Source: Exiguobacterium artemiae 255-15 (GTDB lineage: Bacteria > Bacillota > Bacilli > Exiguobacteriales > Exiguobacteriaceae). Taken from it: DNA of 64,000 nt. Shown in pieces: positions 1 to 7,394 of this stretch. Within the stretch, counting starts at the first letter, position 1; every line of letters begins with the position of its first letter. The stretch is from NCBI RefSeq assembly GCF_000019905.1, contig NC_010556.1:2816001-2880000 (forward strand), in the 5' to 3' direction. Both the position numbers and the translations under genes were made by a program. The notes under the pieces were generated by a model. That model ran no database searches. It saw only the letters and a list, made by a program, of their open reading frames with translations, and had not been told where the DNA came from.

Positions 1-2
1 CG

Positions 3-143
3 AACCCGTATGAACTCGCCTTGATGACACATCTCTTTAAATACGCTTTTGCCTTCTTATCACCGGTTTATGTGCTCCTCCGGCACTTTGCAATCGTTCA
101 CTTACTGTTCACTCAGTTCAAGAAGCACAACACGAAAGGATGA
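3..143 (+). CDS. C-terminal end of an unidentified membrane protein (partial)
   Basis: An open frame enters from the left edge and stops at TGA 141-143, giving about 46 residues that begin NPYELALMTH. Two hydrophobic stretches are followed by a basic tail (FKKHNTKG), as at the cytoplasmic end of an integral membrane protein. Its stop lies just before the start of the next gene, so it belongs to the same envelope operon. Too little is present to name a family; a glycosyltransferase or lipid-modifying enzyme would fit the neighbours, but that is only inference. Confidence 0.55.
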   Translation, partial: NPYELALMTHLFKYAFAFLSPVYVLLRHFAIVHLLFTQFKKHNTKG

Positions 144-148
144 CAATC

Positions 149-1582
149 ATGAAAAGTGCTTCCCGTTTTGAGAAAATCGCCGCACGGATGTGGAACCTAT
201 TGAATGAAGGCAAACCCTTCACACCGATTTTTACCGTCGGCGTTTTCCTGAGTTATCTCCTCTTGACCCAAAGCTCGTTCAGCGGTGCCGGGTTCGGGTT
301 CCTGATGACCGTGCCGCTGTTCGTTTTATATTGGAAATTCGACTTTCCGCTGTTTTTGCGGAACTATCTGTGGCTTCCGTTGATTGTCTGGTTCTTTATA
401 GAAGGAACCGATTCCCGCCTGTTACCGTTGTTCGCTTACGGAGCCGGACTGTACTTCTTCTTTACCGTCTTTTTTTGGGGGACGATTTATTACCATCTCC
501 GAATCGGAACGGACTGGCTTAACTTCACGCGTTTTTGGAAACTCGTGCTGAAGAACAGTGACTCGACGAGTGGAAATGCGCAGGAACAACTGCCGAAAGT
601 CGGGCTGTTGCTCGCCTACTGGCAAACGGCTTCCATCGAGCAGACACTCGACTGGTCTTATCTCTGGTTCCCGCTCGGACTGCTCCTGTTCGCCTGGATC
701 CTACATCATTACCTGTTTGACTGGAAACCAAAACTGCCAACGGAACAGACCGTCGACGCACCGATTCCGACGTCCAGAAAAGTCTACGTCCTGATTGTCG
801 ATGGCATGCGGAAAGACCGTTATATGGCGGCAAATACTCCTTTCCTTGAGCGATTGCGCCAAGAAGGAACAGAGTACACAAACATGGAGACGGTGTATCC
901 GGCCCGAACGGTCGTCTGCTTCAGCTCGATGTTCACAGGTGCACGTCCGGAAGAACACGGCATCCATTCGAACATGGTCTGGAACACGACCGGTGTTAAA
1001 ACAGACACCATTTTCGACCGGTTGCGTGATGTCGGCAAAACCGGCAAGATTCTCGGGATCGCCCATCTTGTCGACGCCTTCGGTGCAAAAGATGTTCATA
1101 CCGTGACGGCGGTCATGCACAATGATGTCGCCGATCGGAACATCATCGACCGGGCCAAACAAATCGTCCAGGACGAGGATCCTGACTTACTGGCGATTCA
1201 GCTGATCGGAACCGATCAGACCGGTCACAGCCGCGGGACGCTCTACTCCGAATATGTTCAAAAAATCGAAGAGGCGGACGCTTTGCTGGCTGAATTTTGT
1301 GATGAGCTTGATCGCCTCGGGAAACTCGATGATGCGACACTGATCGTCATGGCCGATCACGGTCAGGCCGACGGCATCGGCGGTCACGGACATCTCGATG
1401 AAGGCGAACGGTTCGTCCCGTTCTGGATGTACGGGAAACAGATCCATGCCGGACGGAAAGTCGACACACACCGTCATATTCTTTCACTCGGACCAACCGT
1501 TGCGAAGCAGCTCGGGGCTGCAATTCCGCAGGACAGCCGAGGTGTCTTATTGACTGAAGCGTTCAAGGAGGAATCGTCATGA
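149..1582 (+). CDS. Membrane-anchored alkaline-phosphatase-superfamily phosphodiesterase/phosphotransferase
   Basis: 477 residues. The first ~200 hold several membrane segments; the rest is a type I phosphodiesterase/nucleotide pyrophosphatase fold facing outside or the membrane surface. Seen: the metal-binding Asp in VDGMR (about residue 218), the probable nucleophile Thr in PARTVV (about 254), then TDQTGH, MADHGQ and GGHGH metal ligands. An ATG at 140 lies on the ribosome binding site; ATG 149 is 8 nt past GAAAGGA, so I chose it. It probably cleaves or transfers phospho-head groups on a lipid or surface polymer. The substrate is unknown. It overlaps the next gene by 4 bp (ATGA). Confidence 0.8.
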   Translation: MKSASRFEKIAARMWNLLNEGKPFTPIFTVGVFLSYLLLTQSSFSGAGFGFLMTVPLFVLYWKFDFPLFLRNYLWLPLIVWFFIEGTDSRLLPLFAYGAGLYFFFTVFFWGTIYYHLRIGTDWLNFTRFWKLVLKNSDSTSGNAQEQLPKVGLLLAYWQTASIEQTLDWSYLWFPLGLLLFAWILHHYLFDWKPKLPTEQTVDAPIPTSRKVYVLIVDGMRKDRYMAANTPFLERLRQEGTEYTNMETVYPARTVVCFSSMFTGARPEEHGIHSNMVWNTTGVKTDTIFDRLRDVGKTGKILGIAHLVDAFGAKDVHTVTAVMHNDVADRNIIDRAKQIVQDEDPDLLAIQLIGTDQTGHSRGTLYSEYVQKIEEADALLAEFCDELDRLGKLDDATLIVMADHGQADGIGGHGHLDEGERFVPFWMYGKQIHAGRKVDTHRHILSLGPTVAKQLGAAIPQDSRGVLLTEAFKEESS

Positions 1583-2310
1583 AAAAAGTCGTCGTTTTTC
1601 TGCCGGCCCATAACGAAGAAGTATCCTTACCACTCGTCTTAAAACGGATTCCGGCTGAAATTGACGGACTTCCCGTCGAGACGATTGTCATTGATGACGG
1701 ATCGACCGATGCGACTTCGGACATTGCAAAACGCCACGGCGCACATGTCTATCGCTTCTCTAAAAATCAAGGGCTTGGTGCCGCTGTCCGCGAAGGGTTG
1801 CTTCGATCTTACGAGCACGGAGCAACGGTGGCTGTCATGATTGATGCGGACAATGAGTATCCGGCCGATCAGATTCCAGATATCGTCCGGCCGATTCTTG
1901 CAGATGAAGCGGATTATGTCTTCGGTTCCCGTTTCTTAGGCACCGTTGACGGAATGCGTTTGTACCGCTATATTGGAAATCATGTTTTTACGTGGTTGCA
2001 GTGTCTGTTGCTGAAACAACGGATTCACGACGGTCAAAGCGGAATGCGGGCCTTCTCCCGTGCCGCCTGTAAACATGCGGAGATCATCCACGACTATAAC
2101 TATGCCCAAGTCCTGACCTTGAATCTTGTCCGGAAGGGATTCCGGTTGCACGAAGTGCCGATTCGTTACCGCGTGCGGGAAGCCGGCAAGTCCTTTATCC
2201 GTTTGAATTATGTCCAGCGCGTCCTGCCTGCGATTTACCGGGAATGGCGTCGTCCCATCAGCCGCTTATCCGCTGAAGAACGTTTTGAACGAAAGGAGCA
2301 CCTTGGATGA
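1579..2310 (+). CDS. Family 2 glycosyltransferase, dolichol/polyprenyl-phosphate hexose synthase type
   Basis: 243 residues of GT-A fold. Seen: LPAHNEE at the N-terminus, VIDDGSTD (nucleotide-sugar binding), MIDADNEYP (metal-binding DxD) and GSRFLG, all typical of DPM1-like enzymes that load a sugar onto polyprenyl phosphate at the inner membrane face. It lacks the C-terminal membrane pair of GtrB-type proteins. AAGGAGG lies 8 nt before the ATG, inside the preceding gene, so translation is coupled. A donor-lipid role fits the GT-C-like protein at the end of the operon, which would use such a lipid-linked sugar. The sugar cannot be told from sequence. Confidence 0.85.
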   Translation: MKKVVVFLPAHNEEVSLPLVLKRIPAEIDGLPVETIVIDDGSTDATSDIAKRHGAHVYRFSKNQGLGAAVREGLLRSYEHGATVAVMIDADNEYPADQIPDIVRPILADEADYVFGSRFLGTVDGMRLYRYIGNHVFTWLQCLLLKQRIHDGQSGMRAFSRAACKHAEIIHDYNYAQVLTLNLVRKGFRLHEVPIRYRVREAGKSFIRLNYVQRVLPAIYREWRRPISRLSAEERFERKEHLG

Positions 2311-3044
2311 GAAAACCACTTGTATTGACCATCATCGCCTTCCTCTTCCTGCTGACCGCACCGCTGTCGGCATCCGCGTACAGTTACGGGGATCCGGGAA
2401 AAGAGGCGTTTGCGGAAGCTTATAAACAGTTTGAAGAACAACTCGATCAAAAGGATTACAAACTGGCCCGGGAAACGATTGATGCCTATGATAAAGAGTT
2501 CACCCTCTACTTCCCGGAAGCTAAAGAAAAAATCGATGCTGCTTTAGCAGATCAAGATACAGATGCTGCCAAACAGGCCTATCGCGTGGCGTTACGTCAA
2601 AATATCGAACGTCGTCTGCATTTCGCACAGGAACAATTCGATGATTTCGGTCAGGCCAAGCTGCTGCTCGCAAAAGCACGCGGCACATATGACGTCCTCG
2701 CTCCTTACGTCAAGGAAAGTGAGGATGCAAAGACGAGCGATTCCTTGTATACTGCATTTGATGAATCGCTTGCCGCTCTCGGGAATCCCGGATTGTTCGG
2801 CGTCGGGAAGAAAGCCAGCGACCGTGAAGCATTTGATCAAAACATCAAACAGATTGAAGATACGATCACCCCGTTATTCGTTTTACCCGGCGAGGAAAAG
2901 ACCGGTGTCTTCGATGAAGAAGACTCGATATTCGGTCAGTCCTTCGGAACGGACGATATTTGGAAAACGGTCGCCATCAGTCTTGTCATCATCTTAATCG
3001 TCATCGTCATCATCGGTCAGCGTAAGAAACGACGCGCTCAATAA
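2307..3044 (+). CDS. Secreted, C-terminally membrane-anchored helical protein paired with FTR1
   Basis: 245 residues. A signal peptide (basic MRKP, hydrophobic core, SASA cleavage region near 24) is followed by an acidic, Lys-rich, mostly helical domain and then one membrane segment with an RKKRRAQ tail. This leaves the domain outside the cell, anchored at its C-terminus. It overlaps the GT2 gene by 4 bp and precedes the FTR1 permease by 12 bp. In some FTR1 proteins a similar acidic helical domain is fused at the N-terminus, so this may be a split iron-binding partner. That role is inferred; the family is not one I can name. Confidence 0.7.
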   Translation: MRKPLVLTIIAFLFLLTAPLSASAYSYGDPGKEAFAEAYKQFEEQLDQKDYKLARETIDAYDKEFTLYFPEAKEKIDAALADQDTDAAKQAYRVALRQNIERRLHFAQEQFDDFGQAKLLLAKARGTYDVLAPYVKESEDAKTSDSLYTAFDESLAALGNPGLFGVGKKASDREAFDQNIKQIEDTITPLFVLPGEEKTGVFDEEDSIFGQSFGTDDIWKTVAISLVIILIVIVIIGQRKKRRAQ

Positions 3045-3056
3045 GGAGGAAGACAT

Positions 3057-3974
3057 ATGGATTTTCAGGCGTTTTTAATCACCCTTCGCGAATGTCTTGA
3101 AGCCGTCCTGATCGTCGGCTTGATTCTCGGTTATCTCGATCGGCTCAATGCACCACAATATAAAAAATGGGTTTATGCCGGCGTCGGTCTTGCGCTACTC
3201 GCGAGTCTGGGTGTCGCCTTCTTGTTCCAGGTCGTCTTTACGAGCTTCGCAAGCTTCGGCAGCGATACGTATCTGCGTCTCGGTATCATGATTATCTCCG
3301 TCTTCCTCCTGACGCACATGGTCCTGTGGATGGGCAAGGAAGCGAAAGAAAATCAGCAGGCCTCCCAGGCGAAGGTCGCAGCCGCTGTTTCAACCGGCAG
3401 TGCGATCACGATGATCGTCCATTCCTTCCTCGTCATCGTCCGGGAAGGGATCGAAACGGTATTCTTTTTCGCCGCGATTTCCGGCGGTGAAATCGAAAAA
3501 GTCCTGACGAGCTACGGTGCTGTCTCCGGTCTTCTGCTCGCCTTGATTTTCGGTTACCTGTTCGTTTCCGGGACGATGAAGATTCCCGTCAAACGCTTTT
3601 TCCAAGTGACCGGCGTCTTGATTTTGTTCATCGCGGCCGGAATGCTTGTGCAAACGATCGGCCGGTTCCAGGATCTTGGTTTGCTCGGCAGTCTGTTGAC
3701 GAATGCGGACGGAACACCGGCTGCACTTTACAATATCGTCGCTTTCATGCCGGAACACTACATCGATCAAGTCCAGTATTTGCGGGACACGGGCAATACG
3801 ACCTTGATCAGCGGACAAATCGGGACGTTCATGGGCGCGATGTTCGGCTACAGCCACAATCCATCCCTGGAACAAGTCATCGCCTGGTGGGGATACTTTG
3901 CTTTCGCTGGTTTCATGCTGACGCGTCAAAATCGGACGTCAAAAACCGCCAAGAAACTGCAGGAGGTTTCTTGA
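3057..3974 (+). CDS. FTR1-family high-affinity iron permease
   Basis: 305 residues with about seven membrane segments. The two hallmark iron-binding motifs are present: RECLEA at 11-16 (the usual Gly of REGLE is Cys here) and REGIE at 129-133. Family members (EfeU/FTR1) import Fe3+, normally with an oxidase or an acidic binding protein. No EfeB or EfeO is seen, so the preceding secreted protein is the only candidate partner. AAGGAGGAAG precedes the ATG. The stop overlaps the TTG start of the next gene. Its place between glycosyltransferase genes is unusual. Confidence 0.9.
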   Translation: MDFQAFLITLRECLEAVLIVGLILGYLDRLNAPQYKKWVYAGVGLALLASLGVAFLFQVVFTSFASFGSDTYLRLGIMIISVFLLTHMVLWMGKEAKENQQASQAKVAAAVSTGSAITMIVHSFLVIVREGIETVFFFAAISGGEIEKVLTSYGAVSGLLLALIFGYLFVSGTMKIPVKRFFQVTGVLILFIAAGMLVQTIGRFQDLGLLGSLLTNADGTPAALYNIVAFMPEHYIDQVQYLRDTGNTTLISGQIGTFMGAMFGYSHNPSLEQVIAWWGYFAFAGFMLTRQNRTSKTAKKLQEVS

Positions 3975-5353
3975 CGGTTCAGAGCGGTCATCCACAACGA
4001 CGTGGACGATCGCTTTTTTTCATCGTTTGCTTGCTGATGCTTGGCTTTATCGGCATCCGTCTCGCATTCGTCAGCCCTTATGTCGCAAGTTACGATATCG
4101 CGAACTTCACGCTTGCTGTCGGACAATATGATTTAGCCAATCTGCAACCGCACTTCCCCGGATATCCGTTTTTCATTTTGCTTGCGACCGGTCTGGCCCG
4201 GCTCGGTCTCGATCCGGTCCGGGCACTCGGCATGCTCTCGACACTCGGACTCGCAAGCGGTGTAATACCGCTTTATCTCGTATTCAAACGGTATTCTTTT
4301 GATACCGTCCGGTTGCTCGGTGCGTTTACGGTCGTCTCGACGGCTTCGCTCGTTACCTTGGCTGCGACCGGTATGTCGGATGGTCTCGCGCTTGGTGTCC
4401 TCTGCTGGTTCATGTGGAGTGTCGAACAGGCCCGGTACAATCGTTTCCGCCTTTTGCCGTACCTCCTGTTCGGACTGTTAATGGCAACCAGGCTGTCCTA
4501 TGCACCGTTCGGCATCATTCTATTGTTTTTACTCTGGCAGGTCCGGCGCGATCCGTGGCAATGGGTGTCAGAAATCGCCGTATTGTTGCTGGCTCAACTC
4601 GCCTGGTTGTTACCGGTGGCATTCTCCGTCGGCGGACCGGCGTCCTTCGCCCAGTTATCGCTCAGTTTCGTGAGCGGACACTTTTCAGTTTGGGGCGGTA
4701 CAGCACAAACGGATGATGCCTCGCTGCTCGAACGGCTTGGGTTAACACTGAAACAAATCTTCTGGCACGGATTCGGATTGGCGACATGGCTCGGTCTCGC
4801 TTCTGTTTTATTCTTGTGCGCTCAGCGGATCCGTCCGCTTCCACTTTGGTGGTCCGTGACCGGAACCGGTTATTTCCTGTGGGTCTGGTTCGCACAAAAC
4901 ATCGATAAGCCGCGGCATACATTACCGCTTATCCTGCTGCTCGTCATTCTGCTCGTCCGCCGACTGTCAGTCCGTTGGCTTGTTCCGTTTTTATGTCTTC
5001 AGCTTATAATCGGTAGTATGGCTTTGTATCGACAAGCCCATACTGAGCCGGCAACACTTCAGCTGGCAGAAGCCGTCACTGATTTACCGGCGTCAGCAAC
5101 GGTCTTTACGGATGAAGAAGACCGGCAATTTTTAATGAAACGACCTGCCGCCACTATCGTTCCGATCGGATCCGTCAGCAAATGGCGGGCTGAACCAAAA
5201 TCACGGGAGGTCTATCTGACCGGACGCTTGCTCGACCGGTTACAGGCAGCGAACGTATCGATTGAAGCAACGGAAGTTTTCCGTTTTACGAGTGATCCCC
5301 GATTTGAACCGGAGGATGCAGAGGCAAGGTTGTATAAAACTTCATTTAATTAA
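3971..5353 (+). CDS. Multi-pass membrane protein, GT-C (ArnT/PMT-like) glycosyltransferase candidate
   Basis: 460 residues from TTG 3971, which follows AGGAGG by 4 nt and overlaps the FTR1 stop (TTGA); the longer frame would start inside FTR1. About ten membrane segments. An early outside loop carries YDIANF then PHFPGYP, resembling the acidic first loop of GT-C enzymes that take sugar from polyprenyl phosphate. A soluble C-terminal tail of ~90 residues follows. With the GT2 enzyme upstream it would make a complete lipid-linked sugar transfer pathway. The GT-C assignment rests on topology and context, not on a strong motif. It is the last gene of the operon. Confidence 0.65.
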   Translation: MTVQSGHPQRRGRSLFFIVCLLMLGFIGIRLAFVSPYVASYDIANFTLAVGQYDLANLQPHFPGYPFFILLATGLARLGLDPVRALGMLSTLGLASGVIPLYLVFKRYSFDTVRLLGAFTVVSTASLVTLAATGMSDGLALGVLCWFMWSVEQARYNRFRLLPYLLFGLLMATRLSYAPFGIILLFLLWQVRRDPWQWVSEIAVLLLAQLAWLLPVAFSVGGPASFAQLSLSFVSGHFSVWGGTAQTDDASLLERLGLTLKQIFWHGFGLATWLGLASVLFLCAQRIRPLPLWWSVTGTGYFLWVWFAQNIDKPRHTLPLILLLVILLVRRLSVRWLVPFLCLQLIIGSMALYRQAHTEPATLQLAEAVTDLPASATVFTDEEDRQFLMKRPAATIVPIGSVSKWRAEPKSREVYLTGRLLDRLQAANVSIEATEVFRFTSDPRFEPEDAEARLYKTSFN

Positions 5354-5369
5354 AAATAGCCAGAGATAA

Positions 5370-5509
5370 AAGATTCTTTTTTTCCGTGCTTTCCTCGGGC
5401 GAGTCGCAAGCCGCGACTTCTTGACTTGTGGTCAAGGAGCCGGGTCTTGCTTGACTCTGACGTGCGCTAAAACGCACTTTTCCCGTAGGAGTCACGGTCA
5501 AAGAATCTT
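5370..5509. repeat. Inverted-repeat element 1 (multi-hairpin)
   Basis: Outer arms AAGATTCTTT (5370-5379) and AAAGAATCTT (5500-5509) are perfectly complementary, as are CCGTG (5384-5388) and CACGG (5493-5497). Inside lie three perfect hairpins: GTCGC/GCGAC at 5403-5417, TTGAC/GTCAA at 5421-5435 and GTGCG/CGCAC at 5462-5477, the last followed by TTTT. The whole could fold as a multi-branched structure. It shares GCTTTCCTCGGGCGA (5388-5402) and TTTTCCCGTAGGAG (5478-5491) with element 2 in reverse orientation. It may also terminate the upstream operon. Confidence 0.75.
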
Positions 5510-5559
5510 CATCTGTTTTAAGATATTCTATTTAAAATCATACTGCTTTAAAAGACACC

Positions 5560-5680
5560 ATCGTTGAGAAGCAGACAAGACGAAGTCTCCTGCGGGAAAA
5601 GCGGAACAGGTGAGACCCGTAAGTCGCGCAGGCTCACGTTTCGCCCGCGGAAAGCGAAGTCTTGTCTGCGTATCAACGAT
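5560..5680. repeat. Inverted-repeat element 2, related to element 1 in opposite orientation
   Basis: Arms ATCGTTGA (5560-5567) with TCAACGAT (5673-5680), and GCAGACAAGAC (5571-5581) with GTCTTGTCTGC (5659-5669), are perfectly complementary, separated by only 3 nt on each side. An inner hairpin GTGAG/CTCAC spans 5610-5637. Read on the minus strand it carries GCTTTCCGCGGGCGA (5641-5655, 14 of 15 as in element 1) and TTTTCCCGCAGGAG (5587-5600, 13 of 14). It looks like a member of a dispersed palindromic repeat family. Confidence 0.75.
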
Positions 5681-5714
5681 TCTTCAAACGAATTCCAAGT
5701 ACTTCCTTCGTCAT

Positions 5715-6275
5715 TCAAGTTGAATACGGTCTTTCCATATAATCAAATTGCCCGCCGCTGATTGCGAGTGTCTTAACCGGGACGAACCCGAGACGTCGGT
5801 ATAAACGTTGTGCACCAGCATTTGTCTGGTCGGCATTTAACGTAAAGGCCCGTAACCCACACCGTTCACCTTCGTCCGCCGCTGCCTGTAACAGTTCGGA
5901 TCCGATCCCTTTTCCCCCGTACGCTGCATCAACGGATAAGGTGTCGAGATAATAGACATCCCCTTCCGTTTCCTGGTCAATCTGCACATCCCGTCCTGTC
6001 CACTCGCGAAGCTGACGTTTGATCGGCTCATCCAACCGTGCCGCGTCAAATCCCGCATAGGTGATGACAATACCAACGACACGTCCGTCCAGTTCCTTGA
6101 CGAGAATGTTTTCGTGGCTTAACCGGTTTCCCGTTTGCGTGACAAACCACGCGAGCCTCTCCAAAATCATTTCCTTCTCCTGTGTTCCGGTCAACGTCTC
6201 CGCAATTTCATGAATCGCCTGTTCAATTAACGGTGCGATTTGTTCCGCATCCTTTTCCGTTGCTTGTCTGATCAT
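5715..6275 (-). CDS. GNAT-family N-acetyltransferase
   Basis: 186 residues of single-domain GNAT fold. Seen: an N-terminal IRQATEKDAEQIAPLI strand-helix typical of the family, the acetyl-CoA pyrophosphate-binding loop AYGGKGIGSELL, and a C-terminal LYRRLGF motif. It transfers acetyl from acetyl-CoA to an unknown amine. GGGAGAG precedes the ATG. It is separated from the YitT gene upstream by a terminator, so it is probably a single-gene unit, and it converges on the envelope operon. Confidence 0.9.
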   Translation of the reverse strand: MIRQATEKDAEQIAPLIEQAIHEIAETLTGTQEKEMILERLAWFVTQTGNRLSHENILVKELDGRVVGIVITYAGFDAARLDEPIKRQLREWTGRDVQIDQETEGDVYYLDTLSVDAAYGGKGIGSELLQAAADEGERCGLRAFTLNADQTNAGAQRLYRRLGFVPVKTLAISGGQFDYMERPYST

Positions 6276-6320
6276 TGATTACTCTCCCTTCTTCTGCCTC
6301 TTACTCTACTTTATCGTAAA

Positions 6321-6354
6321 ACAAAATCCCTTCTGATATCAGAAGAGATTTTGT
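6321..6354 (-). terminator. Hairpin terminator after the YitT-family gene
   Basis: Arms ACAAAATC and GATTTTGT with an inner CTTCTGAT/ATCAGAAG pairing, just past the stop at 6360. The U-tract on the minus strand is short (TTTACG). Confidence 0.6.
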
Positions 6355-6359
6355 TCATT

Positions 6360-6974
6360 TCATTTCAGTTCAGCTACCGCAGCAGCCGGTGCAGTCACCG
6401 GTTCACGTGTCATGACCGAGACGACACGTCCTGCAATCGCGACGGCAAGTAAGGTATACAATGTTAAGCTCAACGGCAAGTAGACGAGTGAAATCAGAAT
6501 GACGATAGCGTCAAGACCAAATAAAATCGTCCCGATTGATAAGCCGGTCAGCTTACTGAGTCCCATCGACAACAGATCGTCGCCGCCTGTTGCAGCACCG
6601 CTTTTTAAGACAAGTCCGAGACCGTATCCGGTCACGATCCCGCTTGCGATTGCTGCAATCAAGGTTGCCGGCCAAGCCTGCTCCGGAAAATGAAACAGAT
6701 CCAACCGGTACCACATTTCATAAAATAGCGACAACGCGCCGGCTGAGATCAATGCTTCACCGACAAAGCGTTTGCCTTTAAAATAGAGTGCTCCGATAAA
6801 AAACGGAATATCGAGCACAATCATCGAAATCGATGGATTGATGTCAAAAAAGTAGCGTCCGAGCAACGATAAGCCGATAAATCCGCCTTCCGCCAAACCA
6901 AACTGTTCATTCAAGGTATAGTAGCCGAACGCCATAAGCAGCGTTCCGGCCAAGATGGTCATAATTCGTTTCAT
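6360..6974 (-). CDS. YitT-family (DUF161) integral membrane protein
   Basis: 204 residues with five or six membrane segments. The family signatures are visible: GLAEGGFIGLSLL near residue 26 and the second internal repeat SGAATGGDDLLSM near 125. It lacks the C-terminal DUF2179 domain found in longer YitT proteins (~280 residues). Molecular function is not established for the family; a transporter is likely. The start has only a modest SD (GGGAGAGG, 7 nt upstream), and that SD is one arm of a perfect hairpin. A long structured leader precedes it (see 6975-7174). Confidence 0.8.
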   Translation of the reverse strand: MKRIMTILAGTLLMAFGYYTLNEQFGLAEGGFIGLSLLGRYFFDINPSISMIVLDIPFFIGALYFKGKRFVGEALISAGALSLFYEMWYRLDLFHFPEQAWPATLIAAIASGIVTGYGLGLVLKSGAATGGDDLLSMGLSKLTGLSIGTILFGLDAIVILISLVYLPLSLTLYTLLAVAIAGRVVSVMTREPVTAPAAAVAELK

Positions 6975-7174
6975 GTGTTGTCCTCTCCCGTATCTTCCAT
7001 GGGAGAGGATGTAATTGTCCCGTTTGGGTATTCATCTATTTTCGCTCTCCCTGATTTTTTTCAAGCCATTACCTTCCTGTTCAATGAAGATTGGCGCTGC
7101 TAAAAATCAGGTAAGCTGAATAGATGATCGGTCCTCTCGGTATCCATCGGTTTCCACCCTTTCACGTTTTGTCC
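6975..7174 (-). promoter_or_regulatory. Structured 5' leader of the YitT-family gene, candidate riboswitch of unknown class
   Basis: Three nested stems on the minus-strand RNA: P1 7033-7040 with 7119-7126 (8 bp, perfect), P2 7050-7059 with 7102-7111 (10 bp, perfect), and P3 GCCA/TGGC plus CTTC/GAAG within 7065-7095. Toward the gene, 6982-6989 pairs perfectly with 7001-7008; the 6982-6989 arm is the Shine-Dalgarno. A segment at 7132-7138 (GAGAGGA in the RNA) is complementary to the anti-SD arm, giving an alternative pairing that would free the SD. I recognise no known riboswitch consensus. Confidence 0.65.
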
Positions 7175-7180
7175 TTTCTT

Positions 7181-7209
7181 ATTATAACCCGAACTTCAGA
7201 AACTGAAAC
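7181..7209 (-). promoter_or_regulatory. Promoter of the YitT-family gene leader
   Basis: A perfect -10 TATAAT (7181-7186, minus strand) with a weak -35 GTTTCA (7204-7209) at 17 bp. It predicts transcription starting near 7174, about 200 nt before the start codon. Confidence 0.55.
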
Positions 7210-7307
7210 AGTTTTACACGTTTTTAACATAAACGATACAGGAGACTTGTCTTTTGTTTACCATTTCACATTTTAGACAAATCTATGCTCAATAGTGAAC
7301 AAAGTAC

Positions 7308-7336
7308 TTGAAAACGACTTTGTGAAGTAATACACT
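7308..7336 (+). promoter_or_regulatory. Sigma-A promoter of nox
   Basis: -35 TTGAAA (7308-7313) and -10 TACACT (7331-7336) separated by exactly 17 bp. The start of transcription would be near 7343. Confidence 0.7.
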
Positions 7337-7337
7337 A
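7320..7337. promoter_or_regulatory. Rex-like operator overlapping the nox -10
   Basis: TTGTGAAGTAATACACTA matches the Rex consensus TTGTGAA-N4-TTCACAA at 12 of 14 fixed positions and covers the -10 element. Rex senses NADH/NAD+ and represses redox genes such as NADH oxidase. Confidence 0.5.
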
Positions 7338-7352
7338 AGGATATCAAATGAA

Positions 7353-7368
7353 TGTGATTTTTATCACA
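7353..7368. promoter_or_regulatory. Fnr/ArcR/Crp-family palindrome downstream of the nox start point
   Basis: TGTGATTTTTATCACA is a perfect TGTGA-N6-TCACA site, as bound by Fnr, ArcR and Crp-family regulators of Bacillales; it also scores as a weaker Rex box. Its place about 10-25 nt after the predicted start of transcription points to repression. Confidence 0.6.
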
Positions 7369-7394
7369 AACAAAACAAAAAGGGGACTTTACTC

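Larger units (their letters stand above)
5354..5714. other. Gene-free convergent intergenic region filled by two large inverted repeats
   Basis: 361 bp between the end of the plus-strand envelope operon and the stop of the minus-strand GNAT gene. No ribosome binding site with a believable frame is present; the open frame at 5564-5761 has none and runs through the repeat. The region is almost wholly occupied by the two palindromic elements listed separately. Confidence 0.7.
6975..7394. other. Divergent intergenic region between the YitT-family gene and nox
   Basis: 420 bp without a protein-coding gene. The left half is the structured YitT leader and its promoter; the right half holds the nox promoter and two redox-type operators. 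All are listed separately. I see no small open frame with a ribosome binding site. Confidence 0.7.

Noticed and set aside
5564-5761. 65-codon frame in the intergenic region after the envelope operon
   Set aside because: Runs through the palindromic repeat, Arg-rich, no ribosome binding site.
7148-7162. AGGGTGGAAACCG on the minus strand before the YitT gene, like a T-box core
   Set aside because: No stem I with specifier precedes it, no terminator follows directly, and the gene is not linked to amino acids; the nested stems lie downstream of it instead.
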